Positions 17,777 through 27,042 of a DNA stretch of 64,000 nt are shown piece by piece. Source of the stretch: Acidobacteria bacterium UBA2999. GTDB taxonomy: Bacteria; Acidobacteriota; Vicinamibacteria; Vicinamibacterales; UBA2999. A program made the translations under genes and the position numbers. The DNA lies in assembly GCA_002346475.1 (NCBI GenBank), contig DDZV01000022.1, positions 16,437 to 80,436 on the forward strand, given 5' to 3'. Under the pieces are notes generated by a model, which was not told the origin of the DNA, made no database searches, and saw nothing but the letters and a program-made list of their open reading frames with translations. Positions within the stretch are counted from its first letter, which is position 1; each line of letters starts with the position of its first letter.

Positions 17777-19744
17777 TCAATGTTCTTCCTGGTACTGCTC
17801 CTGTAACTTACTCACGACTGCTGGGTCTGCTAGAGTCGTAGTATCACCGAGAGCCTTACCCTCTGCGATATCACGGAGTAATCGGCGCATAATCTTTCCT
17901 GAGCGTGTCTTTGGAAGATCGGCAGAAAAAATAATGTCATCTGGACGAGCTATAGGTCCGATTTTCTTAACAACATGTTCCTTTAGCTCACTGCTTAAGT
18001 TGTTACTTGGTGTCGATTGGTCTTTTAAGGTTACGAAAGCCGCCACCGCTTGTCCTTTTATTTCGTGAGGTCTGCCAACAACAGCTGCCTCAGCTACCAC
18101 GGGGTGATCTACAAGGGCACTTTCCACTTCCATTGTTCCAATACGATGGCCAGCTACATTCAATACATCGTCAACACGACCGAGCAACCAAAAATAACCA
18201 TCTTCGTCAAGTTTGGCACCATCTCCTGTGACATAAATATCATGCCCCCAACGGTTCCAATAGGTGCTGACATAACGATCATGATCACCGTAGATCGTCC
18301 GCAACATTGAAGGCCAAGGATATGTTTGAACTAGATAACCCCCACCAACCGAAACCTTCTCACCGCTTTCTTTCACTACAGCAGGTTTGAGACCAGGAAA
18401 TGGCTTTGACGCTGAACCTGGCTTGAGGGTGGTAATACCAGGGAGCGGAGTGATAAGAATGCTACCAGTTTCCGTCTGCCACCAGGTATCTACAACCGGA
18501 CAGCGCTCACCTCCAACGTAGTGGTAGTACCACATCCATGCCTCAGGATTGATTGGTTCTCCAACCGAACCAATAAGACGCAATGAACTAAGATCATGCT
18601 TCTGAAGATGCTCAGGACCCCATTTCATAAACGCACGAATAGCAGTCGGTGCTGTATAAAAAATCGTGACTTTATACTTTTCTACAAGTTCCCACAGCCG
18701 ATCACGACCTGGCGTATCAGGCGCGCCCTCATACATTACACAGGTCGCACCATTAGCTAGTGGCCCATAGACTAGATAGGTATGACCAGTAATCCAACCT
18801 ATGTCAGCAGTACACCAGTAGACATCATCATCTTTAAGATCGAAAACCCATTTGGCTGTAGCGTAAGCTCCGGTTAAATAACCAGCAGTTGTGTGTGCAA
18901 TGCCCTTAGGCTTACCAGTCGTGCCAGATGTGTAAAGGGTAAACAGAAGATCCTCGGCATCGTTCTCGTAAGCCTCACAGGTATCTCCAGCTTTTGCTAT
19001 CAGATCATGGTACCAACAATCACGTCCGACAACGAAGTCGTGTGTTGTGTCCAAGCCTTCTCGTTTGACTAAAAGAACTTTTTTGACACTCGGGGCCCCA
19101 TTAAGGGCTTCATCAGAGATTTTCTTAAGAGGTATAACGCCTCCTCTCCGATAACCGCCGTCAGCCGTGACTAATAGCTTGGCCTGTGCATCATTTATTC
19201 GATCGCGCAATGATTCCGCGCTAAACCCTCCAAACACAACGCTGTGAACTGCACCAATACGGGCACAGGCGAGCAACACAATTGGCAGTTCAATGATCAT
19301 TGGTAAATAAACTGCAACTCGATCACCGTGTTTAATGCCGAGGTTTTTGAGTACATTCGCGCACTTCTGAACCTCTATGTGTAGTTCTTTGTAGGTCAGT
19401 GTTTTTGTATCACCAGGTTCACCTTCCCAGACAATTGCACGCTTGTCACGTTTGCTACCAAGGGCATGGCGATCAACACAATTTACGCAAGCATTAATCT
19501 TTCCACCAATGAACCACCTGGCATCTGGAGGCTGCCAGTCGAGAACTCTGTCCCAAGGCTTGCTCCATACGAGTTCCTTTGCAAACCCAGCCCAGAATTT
19601 TTCGGGATCTGCAGCAGCTTTCTCGTAGATGTCAGGGTCGTTAATGTTGGCGTTTTTTTTGAATTCTTCCGGTGGCGGAAAAACACGTTTTTCCTGTAAA
19701 AGATTGTCGATTTCAGCCTCGGAAGACTGCTGTTTCTTACTCAT
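17777..19744 (-). CDS. acs: Acetyl-CoA synthetase (acetate-CoA ligase, AMP-forming)
   Basis: Protein of 655 residues, the usual Acs length. It activates acetate to acetyl-CoA through acetyl-adenylate. Adenylate-forming motifs are present: YTSGTTGKPKGIAHTT, DTWWQTETGS, the hinge-region LGRVDDVLNVAGHR and the C-terminal catalytic Lys in KTRSGKIMRR, the residue regulated by acetylation in the family. Just past its stop is a weak stem (AAGGGC at 17752-17757 with GCCCCT at 17766-17771) that might be a terminator but lacks a strong T tract. The inositol-phosphate synthase gene lies 75 bp upstream on the same strand. Confidence 0.96.
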   Translation of the reverse strand: MSKKQQSSEAEIDNLLQEKRVFPPPEEFKKNANINDPDIYEKAAADPEKFWAGFAKELVWSKPWDRVLDWQPPDARWFIGGKINACVNCVDRHALGSKRDKRAIVWEGEPGDTKTLTYKELHIEVQKCANVLKNLGIKHGDRVAVYLPMIIELPIVLLACARIGAVHSVVFGGFSAESLRDRINDAQAKLLVTADGGYRRGGVIPLKKISDEALNGAPSVKKVLLVKREGLDTTHDFVVGRDCWYHDLIAKAGDTCEAYENDAEDLLFTLYTSGTTGKPKGIAHTTAGYLTGAYATAKWVFDLKDDDVYWCTADIGWITGHTYLVYGPLANGATCVMYEGAPDTPGRDRLWELVEKYKVTIFYTAPTAIRAFMKWGPEHLQKHDLSSLRLIGSVGEPINPEAWMWYYHYVGGERCPVVDTWWQTETGSILITPLPGITTLKPGSASKPFPGLKPAVVKESGEKVSVGGGYLVQTYPWPSMLRTIYGDHDRYVSTYWNRWGHDIYVTGDGAKLDEDGYFWLLGRVDDVLNVAGHRIGTMEVESALVDHPVVAEAAVVGRPHEIKGQAVAAFVTLKDQSTPSNNLSSELKEHVVKKIGPIARPDDIIFSADLPKTRSGKIMRRLLRDIAEGKALGDTTTLADPAVVSKLQEQYQEEH

Positions 19745-19819
19745 ACGCGAGTCATAGTACTTGAAATTTTGAGTTAGAACAGAACTAACTAAACGAATGC
19801 CTGATAAGTAAGAAAATGT

Positions 19820-21133
19820 TCAATCGTAGTACTCACGCCCAAGATGTGTGATAAGTTCTTCGCCCTTAATAAACCGCAATGTATTTTTTAACTTCATAAG
19901 CTGAATAAATAGATCGTGTTCAGGATATATTTCGGGCGCATGCATTGGGCTCTTAAAATAAAACGAAAGCCACTCTTGAATACCAGACATGCCTGCTCGC
20001 TTAGCAAGATCGAGAAACAGTACAGAATCGAGAACAATTGGAGCCGCTAAAATACTGTCTCGACAGAGGAAATTGATCTTCAACTGCATCGGATAACCAA
20101 GCCATCCAACTAGATCAATATTATCCCAACCTTCTTTATTGTCTCCACGGGGTGGGTAATAGTTAATTCGGACAACGTGACAGAGTTCATCGTAAAGCTC
20201 AGGGTACAATTGTGGCTGAAGAATATAATCAAGTACTGATTTTTTGCTCTCCTCTTTAGTCTTAAAAGATTCTGGATCGTCAAGTACTTCGCCGTCCCGA
20301 TTACCAAGAATGTTCGTTGAGTACCAACCCTCAACACCAAGCAGTCGCGCCTTCAGGCCAGGTGCAATAATGGTTTTGAGTAAGGTTTGACCCGTTTTAA
20401 GGTCCTTGCCAGCCACTGGTGTCTGAGTTTGGGCTGCCAGTTCCAACATTGCCGGGATATCTGCTGTGAGATTAGGCGCAGCATTAGCATATGGGATTCC
20501 TTCACGAAGTGCAGCGTAAGCATAGATCATGCTTGAAGGAATCATGTCGTCATTTCGCTCCAGCGATTCTTCAAATACTGCAAGATTTGCATGTGCTGCC
20601 GCTTCCTTAAGGTAGACCTCCGTGCTTCCACACCAAACCATTACTAACCGATCACAATTATGCGTACTTTTAAATTCTCGGATGTCCGCAATTACCTGTT
20701 CGGCCAAATCTCGCTTTGTCTTACCTTTTTTAACATTTGGACCGTCGAGACGCTTAACGTAACGTTGATCAAAAACAGCAGGCATCGGACGAATAGATTC
20801 CAATTCCGTACGCACGCTCTCGATTAAATTTGGCTCAAGCACGCCTGCTGTACAGGCAGCCGCATAACAATCTTCAGAAAAAATATCCCATCCGCCAAAT
20901 ACTAGATCGTCTAATTCCGCAAGAGGTACAACTTCTTTAATTTTTGGAGATCGACCCTCAGAACGTTTGCCTAGTCGGATAGTTCCCATCTGTGTTAGAG
21001 AACCAATAGGCTTGGCTTCGCCTTTCCTAATAGCCAGAATACCAGCAATCGTGGTAGTGCTGACTGCACCAAGCCCGACAAGAAGTACACCGAGGCGCCC
21101 ACGTGCTGGAGCGATGGTAAGTGGTGTGGTCAC
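19820..21133 (-). CDS. ino1: Inositol-3-phosphate synthase
   Basis: Protein of 437 residues of the bacterial myo-inositol-1-phosphate synthase family, which cyclises glucose-6-phosphate with NAD+. Seen: the nucleotide-binding GVLLVGLGAVSTTTIAG near the N-terminus, FGGWDIFSED, VWCGSTEV, PVAGKDLKTGQTLLKT, GWYSTNILGNRDGEVL, and the active-site lysine region MQLKINFLCRDS. Bacterial members feed inositol lipids or inositol-based solutes. No inositol-lipid gene is in the window. The start is GTG, 31 bp from the divergently transcribed methyltransferase-like gene. Confidence 0.92.
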   Translation of the reverse strand: MTTPLTIAPARGRLGVLLVGLGAVSTTTIAGILAIRKGEAKPIGSLTQMGTIRLGKRSEGRSPKIKEVVPLAELDDLVFGGWDIFSEDCYAAACTAGVLEPNLIESVRTELESIRPMPAVFDQRYVKRLDGPNVKKGKTKRDLAEQVIADIREFKSTHNCDRLVMVWCGSTEVYLKEAAAHANLAVFEESLERNDDMIPSSMIYAYAALREGIPYANAAPNLTADIPAMLELAAQTQTPVAGKDLKTGQTLLKTIIAPGLKARLLGVEGWYSTNILGNRDGEVLDDPESFKTKEESKKSVLDYILQPQLYPELYDELCHVVRINYYPPRGDNKEGWDNIDLVGWLGYPMQLKINFLCRDSILAAPIVLDSVLFLDLAKRAGMSGIQEWLSFYFKSPMHAPEIYPEHDLFIQLMKLKNTLRFIKGEELITHLGREYYD

Positions 21134-21164
21134 AATCGAAAGAATATATCATGGTAGAAATTCA

Positions 21165-21779
21165 ATGTTTCTCCCGTTTCTACGAAAATCAAAAACTGAG
21201 CCACTGGCGCTAACAATGGCAGCGGTTCGCATGGGTGAGCGTTTGCTCCAAATTGGCCTTGATGACCCAGGGTTGACGGGCACGCTAGCCTTAAAAGTAG
21301 GCCTAAGTGGCAGTGCCACCCTCGTGGTTACTAGCGAACAAGAAGCAACCCGAGGTCGCTCTGCTGCTGCAAAAGCTGGTGCTCTCCTGGATGTACAAGT
21401 CGTGACACCACTTCGTAATCTGCCATTCGAAGATGAGTCCTTTGACTTAATTATTATTCATTCAATGAAAGGGTTGGTTGCAATGATGGCACCTTATACG
21501 CGCGTACGGTGCCTAGAGGAGTCCCTAAGAATCCTGCGGATCGGTGGCCGAGTTCTCATAATTGAGCCAGAACCTCGGGGTGGGCTAGGTGCTTTAATTC
21601 GTTCACATCCGGTCGATTCCTACTACACCTCTGGTGGCGGCGCCATGGGTGCATTAAAAATGGAAGGCTTCAAGCCTGTACGAATCCTTGCCGACCGTGA
21701 AGGTTATCGTTTCACAGAGGGGCTAAAAACTACACCTCCTGCTGAAAATAGTGAGCACGAAGATATTAAAAAAACATAG
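21165..21779 (+). CDS. Class I methyltransferase-fold protein with weak SAM motif
   Basis: Protein of 204 residues when started at the ATG at 21165. An open frame extends back to 20967 but would run deep inside ino1. The Rossmann-type pattern of UbiE/Methyltransf_11 proteins is seen in PFEDESFDLIIIHSM (post-II region) and CLEESLRILRIGGRVLIIEP (motif III). Motif I, normally GxGxG, reads LLQIGLDDPGLTG at residues 27-39, so SAM binding is uncertain. The C-terminus GFKPVRILADREGYRFTEG is well ordered. polA starts 11 bp downstream. Substrate unknown. Confidence 0.65.
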   Translation: MFLPFLRKSKTEPLALTMAAVRMGERLLQIGLDDPGLTGTLALKVGLSGSATLVVTSEQEATRGRSAAAKAGALLDVQVVTPLRNLPFEDESFDLIIIHSMKGLVAMMAPYTRVRCLEESLRILRIGGRVLIIEPEPRGGLGALIRSHPVDSYYTSGGGAMGALKMEGFKPVRILADREGYRFTEGLKTTPPAENSEHEDIKKT

Positions 21780-21790
21780 CATCTGGGTTT

Positions 21791-24499
21791 ATGTCAAAGC
21801 CTTTACTATTTCTCATTGACGGCACATACCAAATCTACCGTGCCTATCACGCATTTCGTGGGCGAGGCCTGTCAAACCAAGAAGGACAAGCCACCCACGC
21901 TGTCTACGGATTTGTCACTATGCTTCGAAAGCTGGTGCGTGACCAAAGACCTACTCATATCGCTGCTTCATTTGATCTTGAAGGTCCAACATTTAGAGAT
22001 GAAATTGTCGATGATTACAAAGCTAACCGAGAAGACATGCCTGACGATTTGGTAGAGCAAATTGAGTGGGTATATGAAGCGTGTGAAGCAATGGGCGTCC
22101 CGATCGTAACTGCAGAAGGTTACGAAGCCGACGATGTCATTGGAACTTTAGCAATGCAAGCAACAGAATCTGGATTCGATGTAGCAATTGTTTCCGTAGA
22201 CAAAGATTTTTTTCAGCTCGTACGGAAAGGAGTGCGCCTCTATGACCCTCGGGATAGTGGAACTTGGTTCGACGAAGCTGGAGTTACTAAAAAATTTGGT
22301 GTACCCCCGGCGAAAGTCATAGATGTGTTAGCTCTTGTAGGAGATACAAGTGACAACGTAGCAGGCGTTCCTGGCATTGGGAAGAAGGGGGCTGTTCAAT
22401 TGATGTCTAAGTACGGCAGTCTTGATGCGCTCCTCGAAAAAGCCGAGACCATCCCTCAGAAAAGATATCGCGAGTCCTTGTTAGCCAGTAAAGATCTAGC
22501 TTTGCAAAGTCGAGACCTCGTTACGATCCGTACAGATGTTCCAATTACACCCACATTAGAATCATTTTTACACCAAGGCCCCGCGCGTGAACGTTGCTAC
22601 GACTTGTTTTCCCGTCTAGGTTTTCGGACAATGGTTAATGATTACGCACCAACCGAAGACCCTGTCCAGACCGATTACGCACTCGTACAAAATATCAAAG
22701 AGCTTGACCAGTTAATTGATCAACTTCGTGCAGCTGGTAAGTTTGCCTTACGTATTGTCACAGATGGACCTTCGGCTATGCGTGCACAGCTTATTGGAGT
22801 TGCATGCTCGACATCTCACCGCCAGGCCCGTTACATACCACTAACCCCTGAGATAAAGCCCGGATCTGAAGACTTGCTTACCCAGCAACCTAACAAAATT
22901 GACCAAGAACTCGTACTTGCACGTTTTAAGCCGTTGCTTGAAAACAAAGCTGTTCAAAAGGTTGGACACGATTTGAAGTTCGACACAGTTGTATTAGAGC
23001 GACATGGTATCCATCTGGCAGGAATATCGTTTGATTCTATGCTCGCAAGTTATCTGCTCGACGCTCGTGGCAAACATTCACTTGAAAACATTTCGTTGGA
23101 ATACTTAGCCTGCAAGGCCTTAACCGAAGAAGATGTCCGAGGTAGCGGTGCCCGGGCAATCCCTTTCAATCAATTAACCCCAGATGCTGTCCTACGTTTT
23201 GTGAGCGAGCGCGCGGACTTAGCCTTGCAATTAGCAGACCATCTAGCACCACGTCTCGTAACGGAAGGGCTCGACTCGTTATATCGAGAAATGGAACTGC
23301 CACTGATACCAGTACTGGCTGCTATCGAGTGTGCTGGTGTTCCTCTTAATAGCCAAGCCTTGATGACCCAGTCAAAGCATCTTAATAAAAAATTAGAAAA
23401 ACACACTGGGCGCATCTATGAGTTGGCAGGGTGTGAATTTAACGTCAACTCGCCCAAACAGCTTGCTGACATTCTCTTTAATCGACTTAAATTGCCCTCC
23501 TTAAAAAAGACAGGGAAGACTCGTTCGGCATCAACGTCTGTCGAAGTGCTTGAGGAGCTGGCGCTTTCTCACGAACTCCCTCGGTTGATTCTCGAATGGC
23601 GGGGGTTACATAAACTAAAGAGCACTTACGTCGATGCTCTGCCACTCCTTGTTCATCCAGACACACACCGCATCCACACTTGCTTTAATCAGGCGGTGGC
23701 AACTACCGGACGATTAAGTAGCTCTGAACCAAACTTACAAAATATTCCAATTCGAACTGAACTTGGCCGACAAATTAGACGTGCTTTCGTTGCAGATTCT
23801 AAAAAAGTTTTAATCTCGGCTGATTATTCACAGATCGAATTGCGTGTACTTGCACATTTATCCAATGATGAGACCTTAATAGAAGCTTTTCGATCAGGGG
23901 AAGATATTCACAACCGTACTGCTATGCAAATTTTTGGACCTGACAGTGAACTTGAAGCACACGAATTACGCCGAAGAGCCAAGATTGTTAACTATGCTTT
24001 GTTGTACGGGAAAACAGCGTTCACATTGGCTAAAGACATCAATGTAAGCACCCAAACTGCGCAGGCTTTTATCGAAGCTTATTTTTCTGGTTTTCCACGC
24101 GTGCGAACTTATATTAATGCGACGCTTGAAGAGGCACGCCAGACTGGAATAGTTCAAACGATGTTCGGTCGCCGACGTTTAGTGCCCGATCTCAACAGTC
24201 ATAATGGACAGATCCGCGCGGCTGCTGAAAGAGTAACGGTGAACATGCCAATTCAGGGAACTGCCGCAGACATTCTAAAACGCGCCATGATAGACCTGTC
24301 AGTTGCTCTACCTGCCAAGGGACTACATGGGAGAATGATCTTAACAGTTCACGATGAATTGCTTCTTGAGTGCACCGCTAAGGAAGCAGAAGCAACAAAA
24401 GAAATCGTACGGGAAAAGATGGAAACCGCAGCTGAATTAGCTGTGCCTCTGACTGTTGATGTAGGTATGTCCAAGAACTGGTGTGATGCTAAACCGTAA
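21791..24499 (+). CDS. polA: DNA polymerase I
   Basis: Protein of 902 residues: 5' nuclease domain (1-290, with YEADDVIGTL and GDTSDNVAGVPGIGKKGA), a 3'-5' exonuclease-fold domain (about 296-490) and polymerase domain (about 500-902) with motif A DYSQIELR, O-helix RRRAKIVNYALLYG, and motif C VHDELLLE. It fills gaps and removes RNA primers in replication and repair. The exonuclease domain keeps D398 and D476 but has R321 and V323 where E. coli has catalytic D355 and E357, so proofreading is predicted to be lost. The O-helix has Tyr735 at the position of E. coli Phe762. Next on the strand is pcnB after a 127-bp gap. Confidence 0.95.
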   Translation: MSKPLLFLIDGTYQIYRAYHAFRGRGLSNQEGQATHAVYGFVTMLRKLVRDQRPTHIAASFDLEGPTFRDEIVDDYKANREDMPDDLVEQIEWVYEACEAMGVPIVTAEGYEADDVIGTLAMQATESGFDVAIVSVDKDFFQLVRKGVRLYDPRDSGTWFDEAGVTKKFGVPPAKVIDVLALVGDTSDNVAGVPGIGKKGAVQLMSKYGSLDALLEKAETIPQKRYRESLLASKDLALQSRDLVTIRTDVPITPTLESFLHQGPARERCYDLFSRLGFRTMVNDYAPTEDPVQTDYALVQNIKELDQLIDQLRAAGKFALRIVTDGPSAMRAQLIGVACSTSHRQARYIPLTPEIKPGSEDLLTQQPNKIDQELVLARFKPLLENKAVQKVGHDLKFDTVVLERHGIHLAGISFDSMLASYLLDARGKHSLENISLEYLACKALTEEDVRGSGARAIPFNQLTPDAVLRFVSERADLALQLADHLAPRLVTEGLDSLYREMELPLIPVLAAIECAGVPLNSQALMTQSKHLNKKLEKHTGRIYELAGCEFNVNSPKQLADILFNRLKLPSLKKTGKTRSASTSVEVLEELALSHELPRLILEWRGLHKLKSTYVDALPLLVHPDTHRIHTCFNQAVATTGRLSSSEPNLQNIPIRTELGRQIRRAFVADSKKVLISADYSQIELRVLAHLSNDETLIEAFRSGEDIHNRTAMQIFGPDSELEAHELRRRAKIVNYALLYGKTAFTLAKDINVSTQTAQAFIEAYFSGFPRVRTYINATLEEARQTGIVQTMFGRRRLVPDLNSHNGQIRAAAERVTVNMPIQGTAADILKRAMIDLSVALPAKGLHGRMILTVHDELLLECTAKEAEATKEIVREKMETAAELAVPLTVDVGMSKNWCDAKP

Positions 24500-24612
24500 G
24501 TTGTAGATGTTTAACCCTAGCATTTTTACAATTAACAAACTTTAATATCATTCTTTCAGTCTAAACCTTTTATTCAGTGAGCATTCCTCAATTGCCCTCC
24601 TTTGTCCTTTGC

Positions 24613-24618
24613 TACAAT
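24613..24618 (+). promoter_or_regulatory. -10 box positioned for a leaderless pcnB transcript
   Basis: TACAAT lies 8 nt before the ATG at 24627 (5 nt before an in-frame GTG). With the usual 6-8 nt from -10 box to start site, the mRNA would begin at or next to the start codon. There is no Shine-Dalgarno sequence. The -35 box is weak: TTGCCC at 24592 with a 15-bp spacer. Confidence 0.45.
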
Positions 24619-24626
24619 TCTCTGTG

Positions 24627-25898
24627 ATGGGTTCACCCGTCATTCTCCCACGCGAAGCACATGCCATCTCGCAACAGGAAATTGACTCCGATGCGTTAAA
24701 GGTTCTTTATCGTCTTCAAAAGTTCAATTATCTTGCTTATCTTGTTGGTGGCAGTGTTCGCGATCTACTTCTTGGTAGACGTCCTAAAGACTTTGACATT
24801 GGAACTTCTGCACACCCGTATCAGATTAAGAAACTGTTTCGGAACTGCTGGATTATTGGGCGACGCTTTCGTTTAGCACATGTGCGTTTTGGTACAAAAA
24901 CAATTGAGGTTGCAACTTTCCGTCGCCAGATTAAAACAGAGGTGTCCAAACAAGTAGGAGAAAGTACAGCCAACACAAAGATTGCCCCTCTGGGTGATCC
25001 TCTAATACGACGTGATAATACGTTCGGTAACCCAAAAGAAGATGCTTTCCGTCGTGATTTTACAATTAACGCCCTCTTCTATAACGTTGCTGATCGATCA
25101 GTCATTGACTACACCAATGGTCTCAATGATCTTGAGGCCAGAATAATTCGAAGCATTGGTGACCCTAACGAGCGTTTTCAAGAAGATCCCGTTCGTATGA
25201 CACGTGCAGTCGCAATGGCTGCTAGGCTCGGCTTTACAATTGACCTTCCAATAGAACGTGCCATCTCTAAGCATCGATCTGAAATTGCAAGAAGTGCTCC
25301 ACCGCGTTTGCTTGAAGAACTGTATAAAATTTTGCGAACTGGGTACTCTGAAAAAACTTTCAAAATGTTAGCAGAGCGACGCCTGTTGGAACCAATAGCG
25401 CCTACGCTTCAGCGAGCAACTAATTCAAATCTCTGGCAATCCCTTAAACTCCTGGATACTTATCGTAAGCGATTCGTTGACACTCCGGAGACTCTAACAA
25501 ACGCCTTGCTACTAGCTTCGCTGTTGCTGCCACTTGGTCACACTATAAAAACACTCACCAGCATGACCTCGCTAGGAAAAGTGCCGTCGCCTAAACAGCC
25601 ATTGTCTTTAGGAATATTACCGATCGCCAGACGCGATGTTGAACGCCTTAGACAGATCTTAATAATGCAACACAAACTTATTGATACGAATATTTCGACT
25701 CGTGCAAGTCAGGCACTGATTCATAAAAAACAATTTCGTGAAGCAGTAACTTGGCTAGAAATTTCTGGTGAACATCCAGAACTTGTGGAACGCTGGAGAA
25801 AGCTTCTCAAAAAACCCGGTAGCGGCAAAAAAAAGTACTTCAGAAAAAATCGGAAACGACGCCAGCAAAGCACAGCGACCCTTAGGAGAAAACGTTAA
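24627..25898 (+). CDS. pcnB: Poly(A) polymerase I / CCA-adding-type nucleotidyltransferase
   Basis: Protein of 423 residues from the ATG at 24627. The nucleotidyltransferase core LVGGSVRDLLLGRRPKDFDI carries the two metal-binding Asp residues, followed by RRFRLAHVRFG, the family B signature RRDFTINALFY, and RFQEDPVRMTRAVAMAARLGF. The RNCWIIGRRFRLAHV segment and the very basic C-terminus (KKKYFRKNRKRRQQS) match PcnB better than a CCA-adding enzyme. PcnB adds 3' poly(A) tails that promote RNA decay. The distinction from CCA enzymes rests on motifs only. The stop lies 6 bp from the convergent serC stop. Confidence 0.85.
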   Translation: MGSPVILPREAHAISQQEIDSDALKVLYRLQKFNYLAYLVGGSVRDLLLGRRPKDFDIGTSAHPYQIKKLFRNCWIIGRRFRLAHVRFGTKTIEVATFRRQIKTEVSKQVGESTANTKIAPLGDPLIRRDNTFGNPKEDAFRRDFTINALFYNVADRSVIDYTNGLNDLEARIIRSIGDPNERFQEDPVRMTRAVAMAARLGFTIDLPIERAISKHRSEIARSAPPRLLEELYKILRTGYSEKTFKMLAERRLLEPIAPTLQRATNSNLWQSLKLLDTYRKRFVDTPETLTNALLLASLLLPLGHTIKTLTSMTSLGKVPSPKQPLSLGILPIARRDVERLRQILIMQHKLIDTNISTRASQALIHKKQFREAVTWLEISGEHPELVERWRKLLKKPGSGKKKYFRKNRKRRQQSTATLRRKR

Positions 25899-25904
25899 TC
25901 CCGA

Positions 25905-26993
25905 CTATCCATTTTTTCGTTCGAATTCCTGCATAAAATCCACAAGTGCATCGATGCCTGCTTCGGGAAAGGCATTGTAAATAGACGCACGGAGACCCCC
26001 AAGCGATCTATGTCCTTTAAGACCGTGCAGACCGATAGCTGTCGCCTCTTTATCAAATTGCTGCTCAAGATCCTTGCTCGGTAATCGAAAAGTGATGTTC
26101 ATTAAAGAGCGATCGGGCTTTGCCGCTAATCCGTGATAGAAATCGGTCCGATCAATTTCAGCATAGAGTTTCTCTGCTTTACGTTTGTTAATGCTGGCAA
26201 CACTTTTCAAGCCTCCAAGCGACTGTAACCACTTCATTGTTAACCCAATCACATAGATGCCGAATGTTGGAGGTGTGTTGTATAGAGACTGACTGGATGC
26301 ATGTACCTTGTAATTAAGCATGCTCGGAACTGAATCAGGAGATCGCGCAAGCAGGTCTTCACGGATAATTACAACTGTGACACCGGCTGGCCCGAGGTTT
26401 TTTTGAGCACCTGCATAAATCAACCCATGTCGTGTCACATCCATCGAACGACTAAATATGTCTGAAGAAGCGTCGCTTATTAGAGGCACGTCACCAATTT
26501 GCGGCAACGATTTCCACTGAGTACCCTCAATGGTGTTATTGCTAGTGATATGAACATAAGCAGCTTCTGGTGTCAGCATCAGTTCTGACATATCTGGAAT
26601 TCTAGAAAAATTGTCAGCCACTGTCGTGGCAGCGATATGAACTTTACCAACCCTCTTTGCTTCTTTGATGGCTTTCTGTGCCCAAGCTCCCGTATGAATA
26701 TAATCAGCCGTTTTATTAACCAGAAGCAGATTCATTGGTACCATCAAGAATTGCAGGCTCGCTCCACCTTGAAGAAATAGAATCTTATAGTTCTCTGGAA
26801 TACCCGCCAACGCACGCATGTTGTCTATAGCGTGATACAGAATCTCTTCAAAAACTTTTGAACGATGGCTAACTTCTAAGATCGACATCCCGATCTCAGG
26901 AAGCGAAACAAGATCGCGCTGCACCTCCTCAAGCACAGGGAGTGGTAACACAGCAGGCCCAGCGGAAAAATTGTACGTGCGCGTCGTGTGCAT
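25905..26993 (-). CDS. serC: Phosphoserine aminotransferase
   Basis: Protein of 362 residues, typical for SerC. It converts 3-phosphohydroxypyruvate and glutamate to phosphoserine in serine synthesis (and acts in PLP synthesis), using PLP. Seen: N-terminal RTYNFSAGPAVLPLPVLEE, FLQGGASLQF, SNNTIEGTQW, SDASSDIFSR, the PLP-lysine segment YAGAQKNLGPAG, the PPTFGIYVIG segment and C-terminal GGLRASIYNAFPE. Last gene of a minus-strand run of four (aminotransferase, AI-2E exporter, ccdA, serC) with short spacers. Confidence 0.95.
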   Translation of the reverse strand: MHTTRTYNFSAGPAVLPLPVLEEVQRDLVSLPEIGMSILEVSHRSKVFEEILYHAIDNMRALAGIPENYKILFLQGGASLQFLMVPMNLLLVNKTADYIHTGAWAQKAIKEAKRVGKVHIAATTVADNFSRIPDMSELMLTPEAAYVHITSNNTIEGTQWKSLPQIGDVPLISDASSDIFSRSMDVTRHGLIYAGAQKNLGPAGVTVVIIREDLLARSPDSVPSMLNYKVHASSQSLYNTPPTFGIYVIGLTMKWLQSLGGLKSVASINKRKAEKLYAEIDRTDFYHGLAAKPDRSLMNITFRLPSKDLEQQFDKEATAIGLHGLKGHRSLGGLRASIYNAFPEAGIDALVDFMQEFERKNG

Positions 26994-27042
26994 TATTGCT
27001 CCGGCATATCACCTTGATACGCTGGAGCGTTCTCCTGTTTAA

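Noticed and set aside
20967..21164. 66-codon N-terminal extension of the methyltransferase-like gene
   Set aside because: It would overlap the divergent ino1 coding region by about 170 bp. The ATG at 21165 gives a normal domain start.
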